A DNA stretch of 64,000 nt. Origin: Rhizobium sp. R634 (GTDB lineage Bacteria; Pseudomonadota; Alphaproteobacteria; Rhizobiales; Rhizobiaceae). Under the pieces are notes generated by a model. That model was given only the letters and a program-made list of their open reading frames with translations. It made no database searches and had not been told where the DNA came from. This document shows, in pieces, positions 44,257-52,529 of this stretch (within the stretch, counting starts at the first letter, position 1; each line of letters starts with the position of its first letter). A program made the translations under genes and the position numbers. Location of the stretch: NCBI RefSeq assembly GCF_002211305.1, contig NZ_LOKW01000026.1, forward strand, positions 372,001 to 436,000, read 5' to 3'.

Positions 44257-45083
44257 GTTACGCCGAAACATTGATCCCGCCCCAGCCCGCGCCCCGCCAA
44301 GCGGCAAAACCGATGACGGCGACGCGCCTCGCCGGTTACATCCTCGTTGCGATCTGGGCATTATTTGCAGCGCTGCTGATCTTCACCGTCATCAATGGCT
44401 GGGATCTGGAGAAGTTCACTCGCTATGGGCCGCGTTATCTGCACGGCCTCTGGGTGACGCTGAGCCTCGTTGGCATTTCGGTCGTCTGCGGCGCCGTGCT
44501 GTCGCTGCCGCTTGCCATGGCGCGCCTGTCGAAGAACAAGGCGCTGAACTGGCTCTCCTACGGCTATATTTATTTCTTCCGCGGCACGCCGCTGCTTGCC
44601 CAGCTCTTCCTGGTCTATTACGGCCTTGGCGTGTTCCGGCCGCAGTTGGAAGCCGTCGGCCTCTGGTGGTTCTTCCGCGACGCCTGGTATTGCGGCCTCC
44701 TCGCCATGACGATCAACACCGCGGCCTATCAGGCGGAGATCCTGCGCGGTGCGATCGAAAGCGTGCCGCACGGCCAGCGCGAGGCAGCCGCAGCCCTTGG
44801 CATCCACAAGGCCATTGCCTTCCGCAAGATCATCCTGCCGCAGGCCTTCATCGTCGCACTGCGCCCCTACGGCAACGAGATCATCCTGCTGATCAAGGGC
44901 TCGGCGGTCGTCGCCATCATCACCGTGCTCGATTTGATGGGCGAGACCCGCTACGCTTTCTCCCGCACTTTCGACTACCAGACCTATCTCTGGGCGGCGA
45001 TCTTCTACCTCACCATCGTCGAAGCGCTGCGCCATCTCTGGGCGTGGATCGAGCGCCGGCTGACGCGGCACCTGAAACGCTGA
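44253..45083 (+). CDS. Amino acid ABC transporter permease (HisM-like)
   Basis: The 276-residue partner permease has TMs, GLWVTLSLVGISVVCGAVLS, RGTPLLAQLFLVYYG and the EAA loop ESVPHGQREAAAALGIHKAIAF. It overlaps the first permease by four bases. No ATP-binding gene follows: the next gene (usg) is unrelated. The importer must borrow an ATPase encoded elsewhere, unusual for this family, in which the ATPase is normally linked. Confidence 0.93.
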   Translation: MSYAETLIPPQPAPRQAAKPMTATRLAGYILVAIWALFAALLIFTVINGWDLEKFTRYGPRYLHGLWVTLSLVGISVVCGAVLSLPLAMARLSKNKALNWLSYGYIYFFRGTPLLAQLFLVYYGLGVFRPQLEAVGLWWFFRDAWYCGLLAMTINTAAYQAEILRGAIESVPHGQREAAAALGIHKAIAFRKIILPQAFIVALRPYGNEIILLIKGSAVVAIITVLDLMGETRYAFSRTFDYQTYLWAAIFYLTIVEALRHLWAWIERRLTRHLKR

Positions 45084-45120
45084 ACGGACTGGCAGCACTC
45101 GCCACACGATGCTGCCAAGC

Positions 45121-45154
45121 CATTGAAACTAAAAAGAATATCTCTTTTTCAATG
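45121..45154 (+). terminator. Possible terminator after the permease operon
   Basis: CATTG and AAAAAGA (45121-45137) can pair with TCTTTTT and CAATG (45143-45154), with a five-base bulge on the left arm. The AT-rich stem with embedded T-run resembles a weak terminator. Confidence 0.35.
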
Positions 45155-45241
45155 CATCCGTTAAGCTTGCGTTAACCATTCGCGTGCTTCCATTTCACGT
45201 AGCACTAATAAAGCGCAAGTGGGAACGAGAAGCTGAATACG

Positions 45242-45508
45242 ATGCACAAGGACATGGAAAAGCAACTGCAGGGCTATGGTCTGACGACCGCCCAGATCCT
45301 CTACCACCTGCCGGACCACCCGGCGATCCTGCAGACCTACGTCTGGCAGGATTACGACCTCGCCCCCGATTTTCCCGAGATGCGCGGCTTCCTGAAGTTC
45401 TGGCAGGAAAAGCTCGATGGGCCGCTTCATTCGGTGCGCTATGTCCACCGCAAGCTGATCTCGGCCACCGAGTGGCGGGCGCTGAAGGGCGAGTTCATCC
45501 TGCACTGA
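45242..45508 (+). CDS. usg: Usg family protein
   Basis: This 88-residue protein strongly resembles the Usg family of alphaproteobacteria: MEKQLQGYGLTTAQILYHLP, then DHPAILQTYVWQDYDLAP and FWQEKLDGPLHSVRYVHRKL. The family is named for ORFs upstream of genes such as trpF or asd in other bacteria; its biochemical role is unknown. Here it stands alone after the amino acid transporter, convergent with the DUF2270 gene. Confidence 0.88.
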   Translation: MHKDMEKQLQGYGLTTAQILYHLPDHPAILQTYVWQDYDLAPDFPEMRGFLKFWQEKLDGPLHSVRYVHRKLISATEWRALKGEFILH

Positions 45509-45518
45509 TCTGAGCGCG

Positions 45519-46244
45519 TCAGACATGCGCCTCGCCGTGGCCGAATTCGCCTTCGTCGCGGTCCGGGCGCAGCGCGAAGCCGAGGATGCCAAGGTAGAAG
45601 ATGACGACGCCGATGATGACGGCAAGGCCGGGAATCGGCCCGAGCACGGCATTGTCGATGACATAGGTCCATGACTGCGCCTGCAGTGCCGGCATGCCCT
45701 CCGTCTGCAGTTTCGGCGTCGTGATCTTCAGGCACCAGGCCAGAAACAGGATGAAATACATCCAGCCGTAATTGCGCTTGAGCCGACGGTGCATCGCTTC
45801 ATGATAGCTGAGCAAAAAGCGCGGCTTGCGCAGGCTGCTCGCGATGACCGTGGCCCATTCGCCGCCGGCCGCCGCGTCTGGGGCCAGGATCTGCGCGAAA
45901 TAGCTTCGTTCGATCTGGCGGATGCGGGCGCGGTAGATATCGAAGAAGCGGTAGCGCCGCGCCTCGATCATCAGAAGCAGCGTCACCAGCATGATCCCGA
46001 ACAACAGCACGCCGTGATGCGAAGTCGGCGTCGACAGCGACACGGAGAGCAGCGCCGCCACCACGGTGATCGCCCAATTGGACGTCCGGTCGATGCGGTC
46101 CCGCCAGCTCGTCATCCGCCCGAGTTCGCCGCGATAATAATGACTGAGCGTATTGGTGATCTCGCCCGGGGTGCCTGGCAAAAGCAGGGGGCGGGCGCCC
46201 TCTCCTTCCCATGCAGATGGCGTTCTGTCTTCCTCCACTTTCAT
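45519..46244 (-). CDS. DUF2270 membrane protein
   Basis: A 241-residue integral membrane protein with four hydrophobic segments: WAITVVAALLSVSLS, GVLLFGIMLVTLLLMIEARRYRFFD (residues 80-104), MYFILFLAWCLKITT and GLAVIIGVVIFYLGILGFAL. The conserved start is TPGEITNTLSHYYRGELGRMTSWRDRIDRTSNWAI. It ends in an acidic, His-containing tail (DEGEFGHGEAHV). Its role is not known. Confidence 0.85.
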   Translation of the reverse strand: MKVEEDRTPSAWEGEGARPLLLPGTPGEITNTLSHYYRGELGRMTSWRDRIDRTSNWAITVVAALLSVSLSTPTSHHGVLLFGIMLVTLLLMIEARRYRFFDIYRARIRQIERSYFAQILAPDAAAGGEWATVIASSLRKPRFLLSYHEAMHRRLKRNYGWMYFILFLAWCLKITTPKLQTEGMPALQAQSWTYVIDNAVLGPIPGLAVIIGVVIFYLGILGFALRPDRDEGEFGHGEAHV

Positions 46245-46356
46245 GGCATTTCTCCCTTCGTCTTCTTTTCAGCCATTCTGCGCCCGTCGCCGCGCCATTG
46301 CAAAACGTCGAAAGCCGCCTTAGAGCCATGCCTGAAACAGAAGGATGTGGACCGCT

Positions 46357-47175
46357 ATGGCGAAGAAGATCGACGAAGAAGCCCTTGGCGAGGCCTATAA
46401 CCGCGCGCTGGCATTGGAAAAGGCCGGCGACATCGACGCAGCGGTGGCAGCCTATGAGGAAGTCCTGGCGATCGATCCCGACGATCACGGCGGTGCCGCC
46501 GTGCGCATCGCCGCGATGGGCCGCGGCGAAATCCCGGTCAAGGCGCCCGATGCCTATGTCGAGACCCTGTTCGATCAGCATGCCGAAGTCTTTGAGGACG
46601 TGCTCGTCGAGCAGCTCGGCTATCACGTGCCGATGCTGGTGCGCCAGCGCCTGCAGGCGCTGAAGCTCGGGCCGTTCAAACGGCTGCTCGATCTCGGCTG
46701 CGGCACGGGTCTCACCGGCGGCGCGCTGCGCGACCTTTGCGAAGACATGACCGGCATCGACATTTCCGAGAACATGGTCGAGATCGCTCACGAGAAGGAT
46801 CTCTACGAGACGCTCTTCGTCGCCGAAGTCGAGGATTTTCTCGACGACAACGACGAGGAAGCCTTCGACATCATCACCGCCACGGATGTGCTGCCTTATC
46901 TCGGCGCGCTCGAACCGCTGTTCTTCGGCGCCGCCGAAAACCTGACGCCGGGCGGCCTGTTCATCTTCTCCTCCGAAACCCTCTCCGAGGAGATCCTCGC
47001 CGGTCGCGCCTACATGGTCGGCCCGCATCAGCGCTTCGCCCATGCCGATGCCTATGTGAGGGAACGCCTGACCGCCACCGGTTTCGAACTCGTCGAGATT
47101 TCGGATATCAACGTGCGCATGGAAGACGGCCATCCGACGCCCGGCCATCTGGTGATCGCCCGACATATAGGCTGA
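46357..47175 (+). CDS. TPR-methyltransferase (class I SAM)
   Basis: Read from ATG 46357 the product has 272 residues; ATG 46345 is also possible. Residues 8-45 form one TPR-like helical pair (EAYNRALALEKAGDIDAAVAAYEEVLAIDPDD). The remaining part is a class I SAM-dependent methyltransferase: LLDLGCGTGLTGGAL, DMTGIDISENMVEIA, and DIITATDVLPYL. Fusions of TPR and methyltransferase domains usually act on protein or small-molecule partners docked by the TPR. Divergent from the DUF2270 gene. Confidence 0.85.
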   Translation: MAKKIDEEALGEAYNRALALEKAGDIDAAVAAYEEVLAIDPDDHGGAAVRIAAMGRGEIPVKAPDAYVETLFDQHAEVFEDVLVEQLGYHVPMLVRQRLQALKLGPFKRLLDLGCGTGLTGGALRDLCEDMTGIDISENMVEIAHEKDLYETLFVAEVEDFLDDNDEEAFDIITATDVLPYLGALEPLFFGAAENLTPGGLFIFSSETLSEEILAGRAYMVGPHQRFAHADAYVRERLTATGFELVEISDINVRMEDGHPTPGHLVIARHIG

Positions 47176-47276
47176 GGGAATAGTTTCCCGAACGGCGAAG
47201 TATTCGTTGCGCGGCGCTCGCTGATCTGATACTTAGTCGATCAGTAAAGTTTTCACTCAACAGGAAAGGTCGTCCC

Positions 47277-47963
47277 ATGTCGCTCGTGCTCTATGGGCAT
47301 CCGCTCGCCTCCTTCTGCCATAAGGTGCTGATCGCGCTCTATGAGAACGGGACACCCTTCGAAAATCGTCTCGTCGATCTATCCGACGAGGCTTCGCGCG
47401 CCGATCTCTTCCGCTTCTGGCCGCTTGGCAAGATGCCGTTGCTCAGGGATGAGGCGCGTGACAGCACCATTCCCGAAACCTCGATCATCATCGAATATCT
47501 CGACCATTATTATCCTGGCGCCGCTTCGCTGCTGCCGCTGGAAATCGACCGGGCGCTGCAAGTCCGCCTCTGGGACCGCTTCTTCGACAACTATGTCCAG
47601 GTGCCGATGCAGACCATCGTCAGTCATCACAGGCGTCCCGTGGGCAAGGCGGATGAAATCGAGGTCGCCGCCTGCAGGACGACGCTTGCCACCGCCTATG
47701 CGATGATCGAAAAGCAGCTCGGCGAGAGCCCATGGATAACGGGCGAAACCTTCACTATGGCCGATTGCGCCGCGGCCCCCGCCCTCTTCTACGCCGAGAC
47801 CCTGGTCCCGTTCTTGGAGGACCAGCCGAAGCTTCGCGCCTACTACGACGGGCTTCTGGCGCGCCCGTCCTTTGCAAGGGCGCTGGAAGAGGCCCGCCCC
47901 TATTTCAAGTTCTACCCCTATCATGAGCGGCTGCCCGCCCGCTTCCGGGATGCCGCGGGATGA
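47277..47963 (+). CDS. Glutathione S-transferase
   Basis: The 228-residue protein has a thioredoxin-like start (LVLYGHPLASFCHKVLIALYENG) with the Ser/Cys region of bacterial GSTs, PLGKMPLLRD, and the glutathione-binding PETSIIIEYLDHYYPG. The helical domain has ITGETFTMADCAAAPALFYAE. Its stop overlaps the ArsR regulator start by four bases, and the SRPBCC protein follows in the same way, so the three genes form one operon, likely for detoxifying a small molecule. Confidence 0.92.
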   Translation: MSLVLYGHPLASFCHKVLIALYENGTPFENRLVDLSDEASRADLFRFWPLGKMPLLRDEARDSTIPETSIIIEYLDHYYPGAASLLPLEIDRALQVRLWDRFFDNYVQVPMQTIVSHHRRPVGKADEIEVAACRTTLATAYAMIEKQLGESPWITGETFTMADCAAAPALFYAETLVPFLEDQPKLRAYYDGLLARPSFARALEEARPYFKFYPYHERLPARFRDAAG

Positions 47964-48301
47964 TCGACAGTCAGGCGGATCTCGACCGCATGTTTCACGC
48001 GCTTTCCGACCGCAGCCGCCGCGGCATGATCGACCGGCTCGGCCGCGGTCCGGCCTCCGTCACCGAACTCGCCGCCCCGCTCGCCGTCGCCTTGCCGACG
48101 GTGATGAAACATTTGCAGGTGCTGGAAGACAGCGGCCTCGTGCTCTCGGAAAAGTCCGGCCGGGTGCGGACGTACCGTCTCCAGCAGGATGCGCTTGCCG
48201 CCGTTGAGCGCTGGGTGGAACACCGAAAGAGCCGCTGGAATGCCGCCTTCGACAGGCTGGACCAATTTCTCGCCGATGAAACGGAGACCCTTCCCGAATG
48301 A
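47960..48301 (+). CDS. ArsR-family regulator (first ArsR-SRPBCC module)
   Basis: A 113-residue winged-helix protein: ALSDRSRRGMIDRLGRGPASVTELA, then ALPTVMKHLQVLEDSGLVLSEKSGRVRTYRLQ. No metal-binding Cys set is seen, so it is of the type that pairs with AHSA1-like proteins rather than a metal sensor. It overlaps the GST gene upstream and the SRPBCC gene downstream by four bases each. Confidence 0.92.
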   Translation: MIDSQADLDRMFHALSDRSRRGMIDRLGRGPASVTELAAPLAVALPTVMKHLQVLEDSGLVLSEKSGRVRTYRLQQDALAAVERWVEHRKSRWNAAFDRLDQFLADETETLPE

Positions 48302-48774
48302 CGACACGCTCCGCCGAACACACCACCTTCGTCATCGAGCGCCGCTTCAAGGCGCCGGTCTCCCGTGTCTTCCGCGCCTGGTCGGTGCCGGAATCCAAGC
48401 GTCAATGGTTTGCCTGCCATGGTGACTGGACGCCGCTGGAATACACGCTCGATTTCAGACCGGGCGGCGCGGAAAGGAACCACGTCGCCGACACCGACGG
48501 GCTTCTGCACGCCTATGACGCCCACTATCTCGATATCGTGCCGGATAGCCGCATCATCTATGCCTATGAGATGAAGCTCGGCGAAACCCGCATTTCCGCC
48601 TCGCTCGCCACCGTCGCCTTCGAAGCCCGAGCCAAGGGCACCAGGATGCTCTTCACCGAGCAGGTGGTCTTCCTCGACGGCTACGCCGACAACGGCGCCC
48701 GCCTCCAGGGCACGAAAATCGGCCTCGACAATCTCGAACTGTTTCTCGAGCGCGAGACGAGCCCGATCCACTAG
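48298..48774 (+). CDS. SRPBCC (AHSA1-like) protein
   Basis: A 158-residue START-like fold protein: TTFVIERRFKAPVSRVFRAWSVPESKRQWF, then FRPGGAERN and a C-terminal NLELFLERE helix. Members of this family bind hydrophobic ligands in the helix-grip cavity and are regularly encoded after an ArsR repressor. Last gene of the three-gene operon starting with GST. Confidence 0.9.
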   Translation: MTTRSAEHTTFVIERRFKAPVSRVFRAWSVPESKRQWFACHGDWTPLEYTLDFRPGGAERNHVADTDGLLHAYDAHYLDIVPDSRIIYAYEMKLGETRISASLATVAFEARAKGTRMLFTEQVVFLDGYADNGARLQGTKIGLDNLELFLERETSPIH

Positions 48775-48784
48775 ACCCAGAGTC

Positions 48785-49237
48785 TCAGCCGCTTGCCTTC
48801 TTCCGCGCGCTGCCCGCCTTCGCTGACATGTTCAGCGCGGCAGCGGCGCGAATGAGCGCCTTCAACGCATCCTCATTGATCTCGTCGCCCTCATGGAAAT
48901 CGATGGCGCGCCGGGTATTGCCTTCCAAGCTGGAATTGAAAAGCCCCGCGGGGTCCTCCAGCGCAGCACCTTTGGCGAAGGTGAGCTTCACCGCGCTCTT
49001 GTAGGTTTCGCCGGTGCAGATAATGCCGCCGCGCTCCCACACCGGAACCCCTCGCCACTTCCATTCCTCGACCACCTCGGGCTCGGCCTGCTTGATGAGC
49101 GCCCGAACCCGGGCGAGCACTTCGCCGCGCCAATCCTTGAGCTCGTCGATCCTCGCATCGATCAGTTGCGAGGGAGTAGCTCCTCCATTTTTGTCGCCGG
49201 ACTCGGTCTTCGTCATGATTGCAGTCGCTTTCCTCAT
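48785..49237 (-). CDS. DUF1801 domain protein
   Basis: I take ATG 49237 (150 residues, GGAAG upstream); ATG 49216 is an alternative. The conserved part is WRGEVLARVRALIKQAEPEVVEEWKWRGVPVW, followed by KLTFAKGAALEDP and the late GDEINEDALKALIRAAAALN. These DUF1801 proteins resemble the iron-chaperone frataxin-like YdhG fold; the function is not known. A second DUF1801 gene lies 32 bases upstream on the same strand. Confidence 0.85.
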   Translation of the reverse strand: MRKATAIMTKTESGDKNGGATPSQLIDARIDELKDWRGEVLARVRALIKQAEPEVVEEWKWRGVPVWERGGIICTGETYKSAVKLTFAKGAALEDPAGLFNSSLEGNTRRAIDFHEGDEINEDALKALIRAAAALNMSAKAGSARKKASG

Positions 49238-49269
49238 CTTATCGCTTCCCATTCTCGCCATCGATGGCT

Positions 49270-49740
49270 TTACATCCGTTCGCCGGGCAAACGGCTTGCC
49301 TGCTCCACCCAGGAGGCGATCTGCGCCTCGTCGAAGGGATCGTCCTCGCGGATATCGAGGTATCGCACCTCCTTCTGCTTGGACTCGCCCGGTGGCAGCG
49401 GATCCAGCGATGCGCCCTTGAAGAAGGCCACCTTGATGTATTTCGTGAAGCAGTGGATACCGAGGAACCAGCCCTCTCCTTCCATGCCATAGAAAGGCGA
49501 GTTCCACTTGACCGCCTTGGAGACGCCGGGCACGATACGGGTGATAAGCACATCGAGGCGGCGCCCGATATCGCTTTTCCAGCCCGGCATGGCGGCGATA
49601 TAGGCCTGCACGGGCGCATCGCCATAGCCTTTGGGGATCTGCGGGTTTCCGCCGGAAAGAAGCCTTGGCTGCGCGGCGGTCGGTTTGGCGACCGTCTTTT
49701 TTGTGACCTTCTCCGCGTTCTTCGGCACTCTGCCCGCCAT
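49270..49740 (-). CDS. DUF1801 domain protein
   Basis: ATG 49740 with GGAGGAAA gives 156 residues. A basic N-terminal tail (VPKNAEKVTKKTVAKPTAAQ) precedes the DUF1801 core: VQAYIAAMPGWKSDIGRRLD, KAVKWNSPFYGMEGEGWF, and FFKGASLDPLPPGESKQKEVRYLDI. It is in a leftward string with a small membrane protein upstream and another DUF1801 downstream, and may share a transcript with the SRPBCC-ArsR pair further upstream. Confidence 0.87.
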   Translation of the reverse strand: MAGRVPKNAEKVTKKTVAKPTAAQPRLLSGGNPQIPKGYGDAPVQAYIAAMPGWKSDIGRRLDVLITRIVPGVSKAVKWNSPFYGMEGEGWFLGIHCFTKYIKVAFFKGASLDPLPPGESKQKEVRYLDIREDDPFDEAQIASWVEQASRLPGERM

Positions 49741-49751
49741 AGCGTTTCCTC

Positions 49752-49973
49752 CTATCCGCCGGTGCGTCCCATGTCGCGCCGTTTCGCGGCATAGGGCAGT
49801 ACGAACAAATAAAGACCGGTAACGAGAAGCAGAACGAGCGGCACCAGCGCCAGGACTCCAACCCAGACGGCCGATCTCTCCTGCAGCATGGCGATGATAT
49901 TGATGGTGACGGCCAGCGTAAAGGCAATGGACAGCCAACGATGGACCTGCCGAAACCAGTTGTTCCAGTTCAA
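49752..49973 (-). CDS. Small two-span membrane protein
   Basis: A 73-residue protein with two transmembrane helices (SIAFTLAVTINIIAML and VWVGVLALVPLVLLLVTGLYLFVLPY). It begins NWNNWFRQVHRWLS and ends in a basic tail. It lies between the second SRPBCC gene and a DUF1801 gene, all on the same strand with short gaps. The pattern resembles small PepSY-like or DoxX-like helpers, but no family is certain. Confidence 0.75.
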   Translation of the reverse strand: MNWNNWFRQVHRWLSIAFTLAVTINIIAMLQERSAVWVGVLALVPLVLLLVTGLYLFVLPYAAKRRDMGRTGG

Positions 49974-50023
49974 CGACGATTCCTCCTCAAAAATCAGCCG
50001 GCTTTCCTCCTCCGGCTAAGACC

Positions 50024-50434
50024 TCACTCCACCCCTGCCAGCACCTGTTCCAGCTTGTCGAAGAACTGCGGCCAGCCGCTCCTGGCGCCGCCATAAGCCT
50101 GCCGCTGATCCTGCCGGAAGCCCGCTTGCTCCATGCGCAGATGTGTGCCCGCATTCGTCGGCGTAAGCGTCCAGGTAACGATGGTTTCGAGGCCGTAAGC
50201 GCCCCACGTATATGCCAGCGTCTTGTTCGGCTCGACCTCCAGCACCCGGCAATCGACGGAGCCCCAATCCGCATTGAAGTTGAAGCGATGGTCGACGACC
50301 GGCTTGAAGTCGCTCTTCATCAGCCACTCCGCGATCAGATGCGGCTGCGTCAGCGCCCGCCAGATCTTTTCGGCCGGAAAAGGCATCACCCTTTCGATGA
50401 CGACGGAGCGGGTTTCGGTCGAGATTTCGGTCAT
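50024..50434 (-). CDS. SRPBCC (AHSA1-like) protein
   Basis: The 136-residue protein has the Aha1/START-like start TRSVVIERVMPFPAEKIWRALTQPHLIAEWLM, then FNFNADWGSVDCRVLEVEPNKTLAYTWG and a closing helix region. It overlaps its ArsR partner by four bases, forming the second ArsR-SRPBCC module in this cluster. Ligand unknown. Confidence 0.92.
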   Translation of the reverse strand: MTEISTETRSVVIERVMPFPAEKIWRALTQPHLIAEWLMKSDFKPVVDHRFNFNADWGSVDCRVLEVEPNKTLAYTWGAYGLETIVTWTLTPTNAGTHLRMEQAGFRQDQRQAYGGARSGWPQFFDKLEQVLAGVE

Positions 50435-50754
50435 TGATCCATCCTCTTCAGCAAATCTTCGAGAGCGTCGAAACGGCTTTGCCAGAAGCTTGCCATCTCG
50501 CTGGTCCAGTCGACCAGCGGCGCCAACGCCCCGAGCTGCGCGCTATAATGCGTCTGCCGGCCTTCGTGCCGATCGCGCACCAGCCCGGCCTGCTTCAGGA
50601 TTCCGAGATGCTTTGAAACGACCGGCTGCGAAACTCCGGCGCGCGCCGTCAACGCCCCAACCGTCTTCTCCCCCTCCCGGCACAAACGCTCAAAAAGCGC
50701 CCGCCGGGTCGGATCGGCAAGTGTTCTGAACAGCACGTCATGAGCGTCCGACAT
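50431..50754 (-). CDS. ArsR-family regulator (second ArsR-SRPBCC module)
   Basis: A 107-residue winged-helix repressor: LFRTLADPTRRALFERLCREGEKTVGALTARAGVSQ and VVSKHLGILKQAGLVRDRHEGRQTHYS. It heads the leftward string with SRPBCC, the small membrane protein and two DUF1801 proteins. An AT-rich dyad-like region just upstream (TTCATACC ... GGTATGAA, 50760-50806) is a possible operator. Confidence 0.92.
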   Translation of the reverse strand: MSDAHDVLFRTLADPTRRALFERLCREGEKTVGALTARAGVSQPVVSKHLGILKQAGLVRDRHEGRQTHYSAQLGALAPLVDWTSEMASFWQSRFDALEDLLKRMDQ

Positions 50755-50921
50755 CTGGAATTCATACCTCTTCAGCTATGAATTGACGTATAGCCACAGA
50801 GGTATGAATGAGTCAAGCACCAAACCGCAAGCGAGCTCGCGAGCGGATACAGCGATCCGAAACGTACGGAACAGGCATAGCTCATCGGCTATGTGGATGA
50901 GACTATCTCACTATGCCATGA

Positions 50922-50957
50922 TAACAAAATGCCGGAAGCCGCAGGTGGCTTCCGGCA
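50922..50957 (-). terminator. Rho-independent terminator after the SsuD-like gene
   Basis: TGCCGGAAGCC (50930-50940) and GGCTTCCGGCA (50947-50957) form a perfect eleven-base stem. Read on the minus strand it is followed by TTTTGTT, 29 bases after the monooxygenase stop. Confidence 0.85.
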
Positions 50958-50985
50958 ATGTCAGGCACTGCAGTCTCGTTTGATC

Positions 50986-52161
50986 TCAGGAACCGGAGAC
51001 GACTTTCAGGTTGCCGCCATGGCTGCCGCCTGCAAAAACCTGCTTGCGGCCGAACTCGTTGTTGAAAGCCAGGCGCTGCTGTTCGCGGGTGATGCCGAGT
51101 TCGGGGAACAGCAGCTCGGCGACGCGATAGGCTTCTTCGAGATGCGGATAGCCTGAGCCGATCACCGTATCGATGCCGATTTCCTGATATTCGGCAAGGC
51201 GCGCGGCCACCGTCTTCGGTGACCCCACAAGCGCCGTGCCGGCACCGGCGCGCACCAGGCCGACGCCAGCCCAGAGGTTCGGCGACACCTCGAGTTTGTC
51301 GCGGCGGCCTCCGTGAAGGGCGGCCATGCGCTTCTGGCCGACCGAGTCGGATTCATGGACGAAGCGCTCCTGCGCCTCGCGGATCGTATCGTCGTCGAGA
51401 TGGCGGATCAGCCGCTCAGCCGCCTCCCATGCCTCCTCGTCGGTTTCGCGCACGATGAAATGCAGGCGGATGCCGAAAGTCACCTCGCGGCCGCGCTCGG
51501 CGGCCGCCTTGCGTACCTTGGCGACCTTCTCCGCCACCTGCGCCGGCGGCTCGCCCCAGGTCAGGTACTTGTCGACCCGGCCAACGGAAAAATCGATGCC
51601 GGCATCCGACGAACCGCCGAAATAGAGCGGCGGGCGCGGGTTCTGCACCGAGGGAAAGCCAAGGCGCGCATTGGTCGCCTTGATATATTTGCCGTCAAAG
51701 CTAGCCGTTCCCTTGTCCAGCAGCTCCTCGAAGACGGTGAAGAACTCCTCGGCGTGGGCATAACGCTCGTCATGCTCGAGATGAATGCCGTCGCCGGCAA
51801 GCTCGGCCGGGCTGCCGCCGACAACGATGTTGAGCAGCAGGCGGCCGTTGGAAATGCGGTCGAGCGTCGTGGCCAGGCGTGCGTAATAGGCGGGCGATGC
51901 GGTGCCCGGACGGATCGCCACCAGGAACTGCAGCTTTTCGGTCTTGGCGGCAAGGGCGGCGGCCGTCACAAAGGATTCTTCGCAAGCAACCCCGGTCGGC
52001 AGCAGCACGCCGGAATAGCCGAGCCGGTCGACGGCCTGGGCGATCTGGGTGAGATAGCCGATCTCGGGCGCCCGGTTGAGTTCCGAGGAGCCGAGATAGG
52101 TGCCGTCGCCCGATGTCGGGATGAACCAGAGGAAATTAATGGGATCGGTGGTGGCGGTCAT
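50986..52161 (-). CDS. FMNH2-dependent alkanesulfonate monooxygenase-like protein
   Basis: This 391-residue luciferase-like TIM-barrel enzyme closely fits SsuD: INFLWFIPTSGDGTYLG at the start, QAVDRLGYSGVLLPTG, LVAIRPGTASPAYYARLA, and NIVVGGSPAELAGDG. SsuD oxidises alkanesulfonates to aldehydes and sulfite so bacteria can use them as sulfur sources. No flavin reductase (ssuE) or ssuABC transporter is in the window. A short cysteine-containing leader ORF and an AT-rich promoter lie upstream, and a strong terminator follows. Confidence 0.9.
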   Translation of the reverse strand: MTATTDPINFLWFIPTSGDGTYLGSSELNRAPEIGYLTQIAQAVDRLGYSGVLLPTGVACEESFVTAAALAAKTEKLQFLVAIRPGTASPAYYARLATTLDRISNGRLLLNIVVGGSPAELAGDGIHLEHDERYAHAEEFFTVFEELLDKGTASFDGKYIKATNARLGFPSVQNPRPPLYFGGSSDAGIDFSVGRVDKYLTWGEPPAQVAEKVAKVRKAAAERGREVTFGIRLHFIVRETDEEAWEAAERLIRHLDDDTIREAQERFVHESDSVGQKRMAALHGGRRDKLEVSPNLWAGVGLVRAGAGTALVGSPKTVAARLAEYQEIGIDTVIGSGYPHLEEAYRVAELLFPELGITREQQRLAFNNEFGRKQVFAGGSHGGNLKVVSGS

Positions 52162-52192
52162 GGAAAGCGTCCTTTGCTGCGAAATTCGAAGA

Positions 52193-52306
52193 TCAGCGCG
52201 CGCGATGAGCCGGCTCTCGGCGAGAGAAATGCGGCAGGAGATGCGCGCACACCGCCGCCGCGGTTGCGGCGTGGAGCATGTCGGATCCCTGTCTGCGCGT
52301 GAGCAT
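52193..52306 (-). CDS. 37-residue leader peptide upstream of the SsuD-like gene
   Basis: ATG 52306 (AGGA ten bases upstream) opens a 37-codon ORF ending 31 bases before the monooxygenase start. It carries one cysteine after an Ala/Val run and ends FSRREPAHRAR. Short leader ORFs with a similar arginine-rich ending recur, in my recollection, before sulfur-acquisition genes in proteobacteria. The cysteine makes cysteine-dependent attenuation plausible. The exact mechanism is not shown. Confidence 0.55.
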   Translation of the reverse strand: MLTRRQGSDMLHAATAAAVCAHLLPHFSRREPAHRAR

Positions 52307-52529
52307 CTAAAAATGTCCTGTCGGTCGATGGCGGCTGCGAGGCTCGTTTAGAGTCTGCCTCCAATCGCTAAATATTGACATAGACTAGAGATTATATCGA
52401 TAATATCAATTTGCCATTCTTGTGCGCTTCGCGGAATAATTTTCCGCGTTTTATCTCATGAGGGACCTGCCCATCCCTGCCCGCTCAATTTTGCTCGAAA
52501 TCACCACCACAGCGCTATCGGCGCGCCTG

